Source: Brevibacterium paucivorans
GTDB lineage: Bacteria > Actinomycetota > Actinomycetes > Actinomycetales > Brevibacteriaceae
Reading direction: 5' to 3'
Length of the DNA: 64,000 nt
Assembly (NCBI RefSeq): GCF_016907735.1
Contig: NZ_JAFBCP010000001.1
Coordinates: 1,302,001-1,366,000 of the forward strand
The number at the start of each line of letters is the position of its first letter. Position 1 is the first letter of the stretch. The notes under the pieces are model-generated. The model made no database searches and was not told where the DNA came from. It saw only the letters and a program-made list of their open reading frames with translations. A program made the translations under genes and the position numbers. Shown piece by piece: positions 50,763 through 59,647 of the stretch.

Positions 50763-51770
50763 GTGACCACACTATCTGCTTCAGCACCCCTCGATACCCA
50801 CACCTCGGGACCTTCTGCGGGAACCACGCTGGTGGGCGCTTCGCAAGAAAAGGTCCGCCAGCAAGCGGAATCACGTCTGGCCTTGTCCTTCGAGGTCATG
50901 CCACCCAGGAGCGCGGAACAGAAGGAACGGTCAGGGGAACTCCTGGACCTCCTGGCGTCCTATGACCCCGACTATGTGGCGGTCACCTCGGCGGTGCGTA
51001 CCGGATGGTCAGCAGGAACAGCTGCGTTCATTTCGCAACTGTCAGCCACCACGCGCCTGCGCCCACTAGCCCACCTGGCATGCACCGCAGCGCCACGCGA
51101 AGAACTGGTCACCTGGATCGAACGCTACATTGACTCAGGTGTACGCGGGTTCTTGGCGATCCGCGGCGACTTGGCGCCGGGGGCTACCGCTCCTCCCGCC
51201 GGGCACTTGGCGCATGCCGACGCGCTGGTCACGCTGTTGCGCTCGGTCGAACGCAACCAGGTGGCCCGCCTGTGCGCAGGTCGCTTCGCTATTGGGGTCG
51301 CCGCGTACCCCAGCGGACACCCCGAGTCCAAGCGGCCAGAAGAAGACATCGATGTGATGGCTGCCAAACAACGCAACGGCGCCGACTTCGCCATCACTCA
51401 ACTGTTTTTCAACCCCGCCCAGATCACCACAATGTCCCGCCGAGCTGACCTAGCCGGCGTCACCCTACCGATCATTCCCGGCATCATGCCCATCACCGGA
51501 AGTGCCCGGCTCACACGCATGTGCCACCTGTCAGGCCTCACCCCGCCGGCGTACATCGCGCAGGCTTTGGCCGCGGCGGGTAGCCCGGCTGAAGAGTACG
51601 AAATTGGGTTGAGCCTGACCGCCGACTTCGTCGAAGCCTTGGTCGAGGTAGGGGTTCCCGGCCTGCACTTCTACACCTTCAACGACCCAACAACTATCAC
51701 CGAACTACTGGCACGCCTGAGCCCCCAAACCCGCGCCAGGCTGACAAACAACCGAAAGGACACACCATGA
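50763..51770 (+). CDS. metF: 5,10-methylenetetrahydrofolate reductase
   Basis: A 335-residue flavoenzyme that makes 5-methyl-THF, the methyl donor for MetE. Landmarks are 'LALSFEVMPPRS', 'VAVTSAVRTGW', 'FLAIRGDLAPG' (family norm xALRGD), 'IGVAAYPSGHPES', 'GADFAITQLFFN' and 'PIIPGIMPITG'. A polar head of about 35 residues precedes the barrel. GTG 50763 follows GAGG at spacing 6 and lies just behind the oxygenase stop. Its own stop overlaps the metE start by four bases (ATGA), so supply and use of 5-methyl-THF are translationally coupled. Confidence 0.92.
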   Translation: MTTLSASAPLDTHTSGPSAGTTLVGASQEKVRQQAESRLALSFEVMPPRSAEQKERSGELLDLLASYDPDYVAVTSAVRTGWSAGTAAFISQLSATTRLRPLAHLACTAAPREELVTWIERYIDSGVRGFLAIRGDLAPGATAPPAGHLAHADALVTLLRSVERNQVARLCAGRFAIGVAAYPSGHPESKRPEEDIDVMAAKQRNGADFAITQLFFNPAQITTMSRRADLAGVTLPIIPGIMPITGSARLTRMCHLSGLTPPAYIAQALAAAGSPAEEYEIGLSLTADFVEALVEVGVPGLHFYTFNDPTTITELLARLSPQTRARLTNNRKDTP

Positions 51771-54106
51771 CCAGCACCTCGAGCACCCCATTCCCTCACG
51801 CAACAGTGACCGGACTTCCACGGATCGGCCCACGCCGTGAACTCAAGCGCGCACTTGAAGCGCTGTGGGCCGGCACTATTGACGAAACCGAATACGCAGA
51901 AGCAGCACACAGCCTGCGCCTGTCCTCCTATGACCGGCAGCGTGACCTGGGCCTTGTGGCCGACTATGCGATCCCCGGCGACTTCTCCGCCTACGATCAA
52001 GTTTTGGACGCGGCACTGACCGCTGGGCTCGTGGGGGAGGACCCCACCGGCACTGACCTGGGTGAGTACTTTGCGCTGGCCCGTGGCACGGCCCAGCAGG
52101 CGCCATTGGAAATGACCAAATGGTTCGACACGAACTACCACTACCTAGTGCCCGAGGTCGCTGACGACCGCACGTTCACCGCCCGCCCCCAGCGGATCCT
52201 GGAACTCGTCGACGAAGCGCGCCAGGCAGGGCACACGATTCGCCCCGTCCTGTTAGGGCCGGTGACCCTGTTGGCCCTGTCGAAACCAGCTGAGGACGCT
52301 ACCCGGCAACCACTTGACCGGCTCGACGAACTGGTAGACACCTACGCTGAACTGCTCACAGCCCTGCACACCGCTGGGGTGGAATGGGTGCAGATCGACG
52401 AACCGATCCTGGTGACCGACCTCGACGAGATTTCAGACGAGGACCTCGCACAGCGCGCAGGCCAGGCGCACGCACGGCTGCTGGCCGCTACAGACCGCCC
52501 GCAGGTCCTCATCACCGCCCCCTACGGTTCCCTGCGCGCAGGGCTGGACAAGCTACTTGAGGCGGGCCCCGAGGCGCTCGGCGTTGACCTTTCCGCTGCC
52601 ACCCGCCGTGTTGACCCTGACTGGCTAGACCGGTTGAAGGCCACGGACTTTGGGGATGCCCGCCTGGTCGCCGGCGTGATTGACGGCCGGAACATTTGGG
52701 CAGCCGATCTCGAAGCTGAGCTTGCCGTACTGACATCCTTGCAAGGTGGCGGCCACGATGTCTCTGTGTCCACCTCGACCTCCTTGCTGCACGTCCCGTA
52801 CATGGTGAGCGCGGAAAAACGACTCCCCGTGGACGTGGCCGGTTGGTTGTCCTTTGCAGAAGAAAAAGTCACGGAAATTGAAGCGCTCGCAGCTGCCTTG
52901 GATGCCCATGGTGAGGGTGCTGCGGACCCTGTCAGCGTCCGTGAGGCTGCTTTCAGCCGCTCAGCCCGGGCGGTGCGCACGCGCGCCGAATCCGAACGCG
53001 TGGTTGATGAGCAAGTGCGGGCGCGGGCGGCTAGCATTGGTGAGCGCCGCACACGCGTTGGCAGTGTTGAAGAGCGCCGTCAGGCCCAGGAGTCCCTTGG
53101 CCTGCCGCTGTTGCCCACCACAACGATTGGGTCGTTCCCTCAAACGCCCGAGGTGCGCCAAGCTCGCGCCGCCCTGCGCAGTGGCCGTATTTCTGAGGAC
53201 GAATACACGGAAACCATGCGTGCAGAGATCGCTCAGGTCGTGAAGTTACAAGAGGAGCTTGGGTTCGACGTCATTGTTCACGGTGAACCCGAGCGCAACG
53301 ACATGGTGCAGTACTTCGCTGAGCACCTAGCTGGTTTCGCAGTGACCGATAACGGTTGGGTGCAGTCATACGGAAGTCGCTGTACCCGCCCACCCATCCT
53401 GTTTGGTGACGTTCACCGGCCAGAACCCATCACGGTTCCCTGGTCGACCTATGCTGCCAGCTTGACCGATAAACCGGTCAAGGGGATGCTCACCGGCCCG
53501 GTGACGATCCTGTCGTGGTCGTTCGTGCGCGATGATGTGCCACTGTCAACGGTGGCTGAGCAGATCGGGTTGGCACTGTCCGACGAGGTTGCTGAACTGG
53601 AATCGGCTGGAGTGCGGATCATTCAGATTGATGAACCGGCGCTTCGCGAGTTGCTACCGTTGCGTGCAGATAACCGTGCGGACTACATCGCTTGGGCAGT
53701 GGATGCGTTCCGCTTGTCGAGCATCAGTGTGGATCCAGGTACGCAGATCCACACGCACTTGTGCTATTCGGAGTTTGGCCAGGTGATCGCTGCGATCGAC
53801 GCTCTGGACGCGGATGTCACCAGTATTGAAGCTGCTCGGTCACGCATGGAACTGTTGGCCAGCCTGGACCCTGAGGAGTTCGATCGGAGCGTGGGCCCAG
53901 GTGTCTATGACATCCATTCGCCACGTGTGCCTACGGTAGAAGAACTCACTGGTTTGCTCGAGGCTGCGATCACGCACGTGCCACGTGAGCGTCTGTGGGT
54001 GAACCCGGACTGTGGTCTTAAGACTCGTAAGTATGAAGAAGTGCGCCCAGCGTTAGCGAACCTGGTAGAAGCGCGTAACGAGGTGCGCGCCAAACTTACG
54101 GTGTGA
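51767..54106 (+). CDS. metE: Cobalamin-independent methionine synthase
   Basis: A 779-residue two-barrel enzyme that moves the methyl group of 5-methyl-THF-polyglutamate to homocysteine. The N-barrel starts 'TVTGLPRIGPRRELKRALEA'; the linker and C-barrel begin at 'PLLPTTTIGSFPQTPEVRQA'. The catalytic zinc site is visible in 'GTQIHTHLCYSEF' (His and Cys), the Glu in 'VIVHGEPERNDMVQYF'-like context, and the late Cys in 'VNPDCGLKTRKYEE'. Length is normal. It is the last gene of the operon and converges, three bases apart, on the next gene. MetE needs no B12. Confidence 0.96.
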   Translation: MTSTSSTPFPHATVTGLPRIGPRRELKRALEALWAGTIDETEYAEAAHSLRLSSYDRQRDLGLVADYAIPGDFSAYDQVLDAALTAGLVGEDPTGTDLGEYFALARGTAQQAPLEMTKWFDTNYHYLVPEVADDRTFTARPQRILELVDEARQAGHTIRPVLLGPVTLLALSKPAEDATRQPLDRLDELVDTYAELLTALHTAGVEWVQIDEPILVTDLDEISDEDLAQRAGQAHARLLAATDRPQVLITAPYGSLRAGLDKLLEAGPEALGVDLSAATRRVDPDWLDRLKATDFGDARLVAGVIDGRNIWAADLEAELAVLTSLQGGGHDVSVSTSTSLLHVPYMVSAEKRLPVDVAGWLSFAEEKVTEIEALAAALDAHGEGAADPVSVREAAFSRSARAVRTRAESERVVDEQVRARAASIGERRTRVGSVEERRQAQESLGLPLLPTTTIGSFPQTPEVRQARAALRSGRISEDEYTETMRAEIAQVVKLQEELGFDVIVHGEPERNDMVQYFAEHLAGFAVTDNGWVQSYGSRCTRPPILFGDVHRPEPITVPWSTYAASLTDKPVKGMLTGPVTILSWSFVRDDVPLSTVAEQIGLALSDEVAELESAGVRIIQIDEPALRELLPLRADNRADYIAWAVDAFRLSSISVDPGTQIHTHLCYSEFGQVIAAIDALDADVTSIEAARSRMELLASLDPEEFDRSVGPGVYDIHSPRVPTVEELTGLLEAAITHVPRERLWVNPDCGLKTRKYEEVRPALANLVEARNEVRAKLTV

Positions 54107-54109
54107 ACG

Positions 54110-54766
54110 TTAGCGATTGATCTCTGGCGGGGTGTCGTCGTTGCCCGTGTCTTCTACGGTGCCTTCGATGACGTCGCCTCGGCCGTCATTGTTGGGGTTG
54201 GAGTACGCGCGCTCACGGTCTTCCAGGTTCTGCGCGGTGTTGCCGAACTTGAAGCCCAACGCCAAGCACGCAGCGCCAACGAGGAGCAGGACCACGGACA
54301 CCAGTGTCAGCAACGCCAGAGTGCTTTCACGTGGGAACATCAAGATCACGACCGAACCCACGAATGCCAACACGCCACAGACCACAAACGCGATCCACGA
54401 ACGGTTCCCCGTAGGTTTAAGGACCAAACCGGTCATGAGCAGTCCCGCACCAATGAGGAACACAGCCAGGGACACGATCACCAGAATGATCGACGCGAAA
54501 ACACCGGGCATCATGGCGATGATGATGCCCAGGAGGATTTGAATGATCCCCTTACCCACTGACAGTTGAGCACCGGGCATGCGCCGTGCGCGCCACCATA
54601 AGAAGAGCGAAAAGAGACCGTCAGCGAACAACCAACCGGCGAAAATGTATGCCACGACAACAAACGACTGCCCCGGCCACACCAGGATTGCCAACCCGGC
54701 TAGTACTGCGAAAATACCCTGCGCTAAGAAAAAGTTACGCGCCTGACGGTAAATCAGCGAGAACAT
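54110..54766 (-). CDS. HdeD/DUF308-type membrane protein
   Basis: A 218-residue protein with six short hydrophobic helices in pairs ('IFAVLAGLAILVWPGQSFVV', 'VGKGIIQILLGIIIAMMPGV', 'GVLAFVGSVVILMFP' and partners), the repeated G-x-L/I...W/MPG pattern of the HdeD/DUF308 family, and a polar C-terminal tail of about 40 residues. HdeD proteins are linked to acid stress in enterobacteria, but the actinobacterial members are uncharacterised. A leading CTTAAAGGAGTGAC gives a good ribosome site before ATG 54766. It converges on metE with almost no gap, so both transcripts must overlap at their ends. Confidence 0.8.
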   Translation of the reverse strand: MFSLIYRQARNFFLAQGIFAVLAGLAILVWPGQSFVVVAYIFAGWLFADGLFSLFLWWRARRMPGAQLSVGKGIIQILLGIIIAMMPGVFASIILVIVSLAVFLIGAGLLMTGLVLKPTGNRSWIAFVVCGVLAFVGSVVILMFPRESTLALLTLVSVVLLLVGAACLALGFKFGNTAQNLEDRERAYSNPNNDGRGDVIEGTVEDTGNDDTPPEINR

Positions 54767-54812
54767 GTCACTCCTTTAAGCATGTACCTGTAAAGCGCTA
54801 TACGACTCTGAA

Positions 54813-55649
54813 TTATTCCGTTTTATCCTGTAACGCCAACAGCTCACGCCCCACACCGTAGGCCCCCACTGCTGGGGGTAAATGCCCTGGTCGGCCGGAC
54901 AAAAACACGTGTGTGAGCCGGCCAGCCGAACTACTCGAAAGGGGAAGGGGCGCGGGTGCTGGAACGACCTCGGCGGGGCCCTCAGAAACCACCTCAACGG
55001 CGAGCCTGCGCGCCAACTGACGGGCAACCGCCTGGGGTGAATCAAACAGGGTGACGGGACGGTCAAACGCTGCCTCAATGCGGTCTGCCACCAGCCCGTA
55101 GTGCGTGCACCCCAGCACAATGGACTGGGCTTCCCGAGGTGTCGCGGTGACGGCGGCGGAAAGGGCGATGTCGATGGTTTCCGGGCCGGCGGAGTCGATG
55201 GCCTGGGCCAGTCCGGCGCACGCCACCGGGTACACGTTGATATCGCCCGCGTACATGCTGATGAGCGAGCGTTGGTACGCGCTCCCCGTGGTGGCTGTTG
55301 TGGCCCACACCGCGAACGGAGCGCCGGTGGCCGCCGCAGGTTTCACCGCTGGGACCGTGCCGATCACCGGGATGTCGGGTTCGAACTGTTCACGCACCGC
55401 CGATAGCGCGTGCACACTGGCCGTATTGCACGCGATCACCAAGGCGCGGGCTCCCGCGTCAACGAGCGTGCGGGCGGAAACCAGTGCGCGTTCCTCGATC
55501 TGTGCCGAGGTGAGCGCGCCATACGGGGCAAAGTCAGGGTCCAGCGCAAGGGCCAGGTTCACAAGGGGGAGTTCATGGTGTACGGCCACCGCGAACGGCA
55601 CCAAACCCAGGCCCGAGTCCAACAGGCCGACGGTGGGGGAGCTACTCAT
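54813..55649 (-). CDS. murI: Glutamate racemase
   Basis: A 278-residue cofactor-independent racemase supplying D-glutamate for peptidoglycan. 'VGLLDSGLGLVPFAVAVHHE' is the family start, with the catalytic cysteines in 'ALVIACNTASVHAL' and 'IVLGCTHYGLVADR'; 'GTVPAVKPAA' is also typical. ATG 55649 is chosen because the family start follows directly; longer in-frame readings only translate the HAD gene repeats. It overlaps the HAD gene stop by eight bases, so the two are translationally coupled. The common DSGxGG reads DSGLGL here. Confidence 0.9.
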   Translation of the reverse strand: MSSSPTVGLLDSGLGLVPFAVAVHHELPLVNLALALDPDFAPYGALTSAQIEERALVSARTLVDAGARALVIACNTASVHALSAVREQFEPDIPVIGTVPAVKPAAATGAPFAVWATTATTGSAYQRSLISMYAGDINVYPVACAGLAQAIDSAGPETIDIALSAAVTATPREAQSIVLGCTHYGLVADRIEAAFDRPVTLFDSPQAVARQLARRLAVEVVSEGPAEVVPAPAPLPLSSSSAGRLTHVFLSGRPGHLPPAVGAYGVGRELLALQDKTE

Positions 55650-56439
55650 TTGAGCTCGGAGCGGTAGGTGTGTCCGGGTCTGGGCCCGCGTGCGGGGTGC
55701 TGGCCGAGGTCTCTGGGTCCGGTCCCGCGTGCGGGGTGTTGGCCGGGGTCTCCGGGTCTGGGCCCGCGTGCGGGGTGGGCTCCGGGTCGAACGTAGGTTG
55801 GGACGTGTCCGATTCGCGTTCAGCGTCAGTGTCGCTGTCTGCGTCATGCGCCGGGGCAACCACGAAGTCACTGGTGTTCATGGGCTCCGAACCGCTAGGG
55901 CGCGGGTACGAAAAATCTTCAATCGACGTGACCTGCTCTTCAGTTAACCCGAACTGAAACTCCGGTGCGATCAACAGCATCCGGTTCCGATACGTCTGCT
56001 CGAAATACTGGCGCGTGTTCTCATGCGCCAAGTCGTCATCGACCCACACCGCGCGCTTGCCCGGGTTGTCAGCCAGCCACTGTTTTATGGCAAGGGACTT
56101 CCACCACTTGGTGTGATCCCCGGCGTGACGGTTATACGTGGCATCCGGCATCTCGATGATGGGATAGGAGCGTTCAAACTTGAGCTTGGGCTCAATCTCA
56201 GTGCGACACAACGCCGACCACGTTGACAGCCACACGATGTCAGCGTCGCGAGTCTTCACGATCTTCTCTAGCGCCTTAATGATCTTGGGCCGAAAATGCA
56301 GAATGTAATTCCACGCCTGCACTTCTTTACGGCCCTCTTTTTTGAACCGCTTACCTTCAACGGGAAACGAGTTCAGCACACCGTCCACATCCAGAAAAAT
56401 TGTGATGTGACGCGCCCTGCGACGGGCAGAATCCTTCAT
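55642..56439 (-). CDS. HAD-fold protein (Swiss-army-knife RNA-repair type HAD) with Pro-rich repeat tail
   Basis: A 265-residue protein. Residues 10-185 form a HAD-like domain: the nucleophile motif 'ITIFLDVDGVLNSFP' (12-26), 'IVWLSTWSALC' (motif II Ser/Thr position) and 'AVWVDDDLAHE' (motif III/IV acids). This fits the small HAD domain group described in RNA-repair proteins, though the physiological substrate is unknown. The C-terminal 75 residues are acidic and end with three copies of the unit TPHAGPDPET. GGAG precedes ATG 56439. Its stop lies inside the start of murI. Confidence 0.8.
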   Translation of the reverse strand: MKDSARRRARHITIFLDVDGVLNSFPVEGKRFKKEGRKEVQAWNYILHFRPKIIKALEKIVKTRDADIVWLSTWSALCRTEIEPKLKFERSYPIIEMPDATYNRHAGDHTKWWKSLAIKQWLADNPGKRAVWVDDDLAHENTRQYFEQTYRNRMLLIAPEFQFGLTEEQVTSIEDFSYPRPSGSEPMNTSDFVVAPAHDADSDTDAERESDTSQPTFDPEPTPHAGPDPETPANTPHAGPDPETSASTPHAGPDPDTPTAPSSNE

Positions 56440-56527
56440 GTGCGACTCCGAGCGAATTTGGCAGGCTTAGCTTCCAGTGTACGGGCGATAATGCATGGGC
56501 AGTGAACGAATATGCCACACTACGTGT

Positions 56528-57994
56528 ATGAGTGACCTACATTACATGGGCGTAAAAGAAGTTCTCCAGGCATATCAGCAAGGATTGTCACCCGTTGAGC
56601 TCATTACGCACCTCCTTGAACGTATCAAACACGTCAACCCCCACATCAACTGTGTCATTGATACTCTGCCTGACTTGGCACTCGAAGAGGCCCACCGTGC
56701 CGAGGCGGTGCTCCGCTGGCAGTCGGAAGGCACCTCGGGCGCGAGGGAAGGGGGAGTGGGGGACACCTCGGCGGTATTTGCTGACAAACCCCTTCTGGGC
56801 GTGCCATTCCTTTTGAAGGAGCAGCATGACCTGGCCGGGTACTCAGCAACGCGCGGGTCCCAGACGCTGGCCGGCGCGGTGGCGGAGGCCGACCACCCGA
56901 TCGTGGCGCGACTGCGGGCAGCCGGTGCGATCCCCCTGGGACGTACCACCACGCCGGAGTTTTCCTGCGCCACGTTTAGCCACACGCGCGAATGGGGGAT
57001 CAGTCGCAACCCGTTTAACCTCGATAAGACGCCGGGTGGTTCGTCCGGTGGATCAGGGGGTGCGGTGGCTGCCGGGTTGGCGCCGTTTGCCACCGCGTCA
57101 GACATTGCGGGTTCCACGCGAATCCCCGCCGCGTTCAACGGGTTGCCCGGGTTTAAGTCGCCTTTTGGGTCCACGCCGGGGACGCACCCTTCGAACAATG
57201 ACTGGTACCGTGGCGACCACGTTTTGGCGCGCAGTGTTGCCGACACCGCTTATGTGTTCAACGCGATCGCCGGGGTTGATCCGTACGACAACGCGACGGT
57301 CCCGGTAGAGGACTACCCGCACGAGTTTGGTGAGGCTGGGCAGTTGCTTGCTGGTAAGCGCGTGGCGGTCAGTGCTGACCTGGGGGCGTACACGCTCGAC
57401 CCAGTTGTGGCAGCGGGTGTCGACCGCGTGGCGCAGGCGCTAGCCGGTGCGGGTGCGGTGGTTGAGACCGTGGACGTGGGGCTTGACTTGGAGACCATCA
57501 CACGGGCGTCGATGAGCCACTTCGGGCACATTTTTGGGGCGAAGCTGTTCCAGTCCGTGGATGGGTATTTGAGTGGTTTCGAGCCTTACACGCGCCTCAT
57601 GGTCGAGTCGACCACGCAGGCCGCCCGTGAAACCAGCCTGGTGGACAGCCTGGCGTTGGAGTCCCAGATCCAGGACACCCTCACCCGCGCCATGGAGGGG
57701 TACGACGTGTTGGTGACGGCCACCTCGGCGATTGAGGACCTGGACGCCGGTTGCGACTACCTAGGTGAGGTGGAGCGCGAGGCCGGGAACCTGGACTTCT
57801 ACTGGGAAGGGCACATGACGGTGCCGTTCAACATTGCCAACCGCAGGCCAGTCATGGCAATGCCCAGCGGCGTGGGGAGCGCGGGTGTGCCCACGAGTGT
57901 GCAGATCGTGGGGCACCCGTATGACTGCGCGCCGGTGTTTGAGGTTTCGGCGGCGCTTGAGCAGTTGGTTCCTGTGCCGCGGCCTGAGGTGTAA
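56528..57994 (+). CDS. Amidase (amidase signature family)
   Basis: A 488-residue amidase-signature hydrolase with the Ser-cisSer-Lys triad: K97 in 'PFLLKEQHDLAG', the cis-Ser in 'TPGGSSGGSGGAVAAGL' (about 172-173) and nucleophile S196 in 'SDIAGSTRIPAAFNG'. It cleaves an amide to acid and ammonia; the substrate is unknown. A Gly/Glu-rich loop near residues 65-85 ('EGTSGAREGGVGDTSAVF') is an insertion relative to typical members and carries two ACCTCGG sequences. ATG 56528 lacks a good ribosome site. It converges on the APC permease with a shared terminator. Confidence 0.9.
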   Translation: MSDLHYMGVKEVLQAYQQGLSPVELITHLLERIKHVNPHINCVIDTLPDLALEEAHRAEAVLRWQSEGTSGAREGGVGDTSAVFADKPLLGVPFLLKEQHDLAGYSATRGSQTLAGAVAEADHPIVARLRAAGAIPLGRTTTPEFSCATFSHTREWGISRNPFNLDKTPGGSSGGSGGAVAAGLAPFATASDIAGSTRIPAAFNGLPGFKSPFGSTPGTHPSNNDWYRGDHVLARSVADTAYVFNAIAGVDPYDNATVPVEDYPHEFGEAGQLLAGKRVAVSADLGAYTLDPVVAAGVDRVAQALAGAGAVVETVDVGLDLETITRASMSHFGHIFGAKLFQSVDGYLSGFEPYTRLMVESTTQAARETSLVDSLALESQIQDTLTRAMEGYDVLVTATSAIEDLDAGCDYLGEVEREAGNLDFYWEGHMTVPFNIANRRPVMAMPSGVGSAGVPTSVQIVGHPYDCAPVFEVSAALEQLVPVPRPEV

Positions 57995-58011
57995 GAGGTA
58001 GCTAGGTGAAT

Positions 58012-58048
58012 GTGTGGGTACACGGTTGGTGCCACCGTGTACCCACAC
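58012..58048. terminator. Perfect 14-bp bidirectional terminator hairpin
   Basis: GTGTGGGTACACGG (58012-58025) pairs fully with CCGTGTACCCACAC (58035-58048), between the convergent amidase and permease stops. Confidence 0.75.
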
Positions 58049-58054
58049 GTCTCG

Positions 58055-59530
58055 TTAGTGGTTCTTGCCCAGTTTGGCGAGCAGATCGTGCTCCGCGTTA
58101 GGACCTGGTGTTACACCGCCCGGGAGGCGGAACATCATCACGACTCCAGCAATGAGCCACAGTCCGAACATTGTCCACGACGGCCACGCCAGCTCAGCTG
58201 ACCACGGTGTCACCGGGAGGTAAAGGACAAACAAGAGCAGGCACAGGACCGCAGCGATCGCACCCACCACGATTCCGACATTGCCTTTGCCTCCAACTCG
58301 CATGGGGCGTTCCATGTCAGGTTCACGCTTGCGGAGCAGAACAAACGCTACTGACACCAGGAAGTACGTGATGACAATCATGGGTGAACCGGCATCCACG
58401 ACCCAACCCAACATCTTCGAACCCAAGAACGGTGTCACAACCGACAATGCCCCGATAAACAGGAGCGCATTGGCTGGAGTGCGGTAACGTGGGTGAATTT
58501 TGCCGAACCACGCAGGGATCATTCCCGAATTAGCCATTGCCCACATGAGTCGTGACGCACCCATCAGGAACGCGTTCCAACTGGTAATGATCCCGGCGAG
58601 CCCTCCAGCGATCACGATTTTGCCCCAAATGGGGTGGCCCAACATCGCGGTGAGGGCATCGGCTGTGACCAGACCGTCTTCTGCGTTGAGTGCAGCAATT
58701 TCGTCGTGGGGCATGGACACCGAGGTGGTGAAAATAATGACGACGTACCAGGCCACGGCCATGAGAACCGCGAACACGACGAGTTTGCCGATCTGGCGCG
58801 GTTTGACGTTGATCTCTTCTGCGGCTTGGGGGAGTACGTCAAAGCCCACGAAGAGGAATGGAACGGCCACGAGCACCGTGACAAAGCCGCTAAAGCCCCC
58901 AGAGTAGAGGGGTTCAACATATTCCATTTCGCTGCCGGTGAAGGACCCGAAAACCAGAAGCAGACCCACGATCAGCAAGAACGAGACGACAAACGTCTGA
59001 ACAAGTGAAGCGACTTTGACGCCTCTGATGTTGATGTACGTCAGCACAACCGCGGTGATGACACCCACGAGTGCCCACGTGAGATAGACATCGAATCCCG
59101 CGATTGTCCACAGGTAAACCTTATTGAGGTCAGGGAACAAGTACAGTGCCGTTTTGGGTACGGCTACGGCTTCGAACATCACCACCGTGATGTATCCGCC
59201 CACGATGCACCACGAGCCAATCATGGCGATCTTTGGCCCCATGCTGCGCATCAGATAGTTGTGCTCTCCACCGGCCAAAGGCATGGCAGCGACGAGTTCG
59301 GAATACACGACACCAACAAATGCCATGATGACACCGCCACCAACAAACGCGAGAAGCGCTCCTACAGTGCCGGCCTGTTCAATCCACCCTCCAGCGAGAA
59401 CAATCCAGCCGAAGCCGATCATGGCGCCGAAGCCTACAAACAGTGCATCGAGACGGCCCATTGCTTTGTTGAAAATTGAGTCACGTGACTCATGTGTGTA
59501 GCTACCGGGATGTTGGTGTGGCTCACTCAT
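58055..59530 (-). CDS. APC superfamily amino acid permease
   Basis: A 491-residue transporter with 12 helices. 'FVGFGAMIGFGWIVLAGGWI' is the helix 1 substrate-binding bend (GAxIGxG), and 'AFVGVVYSELVAAMPLAGGE' followed by HNY is the helix 2 block. 'FLFVGFDVLPQAAEEI' is the helix 6 F-x-G-x-[DE]-x(4-6)-EE motif, typical of amino acid/amine permeases. The substrate is not evident. ATG 59530 follows AAGGAG; the longer frame from 59563 is rejected. The 117-base gap upstream to the methyltransferase stop must hold its promoter. Confidence 0.9.
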   Translation of the reverse strand: MSEPHQHPGSYTHESRDSIFNKAMGRLDALFVGFGAMIGFGWIVLAGGWIEQAGTVGALLAFVGGGVIMAFVGVVYSELVAAMPLAGGEHNYLMRSMGPKIAMIGSWCIVGGYITVVMFEAVAVPKTALYLFPDLNKVYLWTIAGFDVYLTWALVGVITAVVLTYINIRGVKVASLVQTFVVSFLLIVGLLLVFGSFTGSEMEYVEPLYSGGFSGFVTVLVAVPFLFVGFDVLPQAAEEINVKPRQIGKLVVFAVLMAVAWYVVIIFTTSVSMPHDEIAALNAEDGLVTADALTAMLGHPIWGKIVIAGGLAGIITSWNAFLMGASRLMWAMANSGMIPAWFGKIHPRYRTPANALLFIGALSVVTPFLGSKMLGWVVDAGSPMIVITYFLVSVAFVLLRKREPDMERPMRVGGKGNVGIVVGAIAAVLCLLLFVLYLPVTPWSAELAWPSWTMFGLWLIAGVVMMFRLPGGVTPGPNAEHDLLAKLGKNH

Positions 59531-59647
59531 GCGTATCTCCTTTGATCCTGCCGTGGGGCACACACTAGTTCGGTTTACGCATGATGTGTGCAGTGGCTCA
59601 CACGTTGATATCGAATTGTTTTGTTCAGTTCGGGCGCACGCCTGTGG

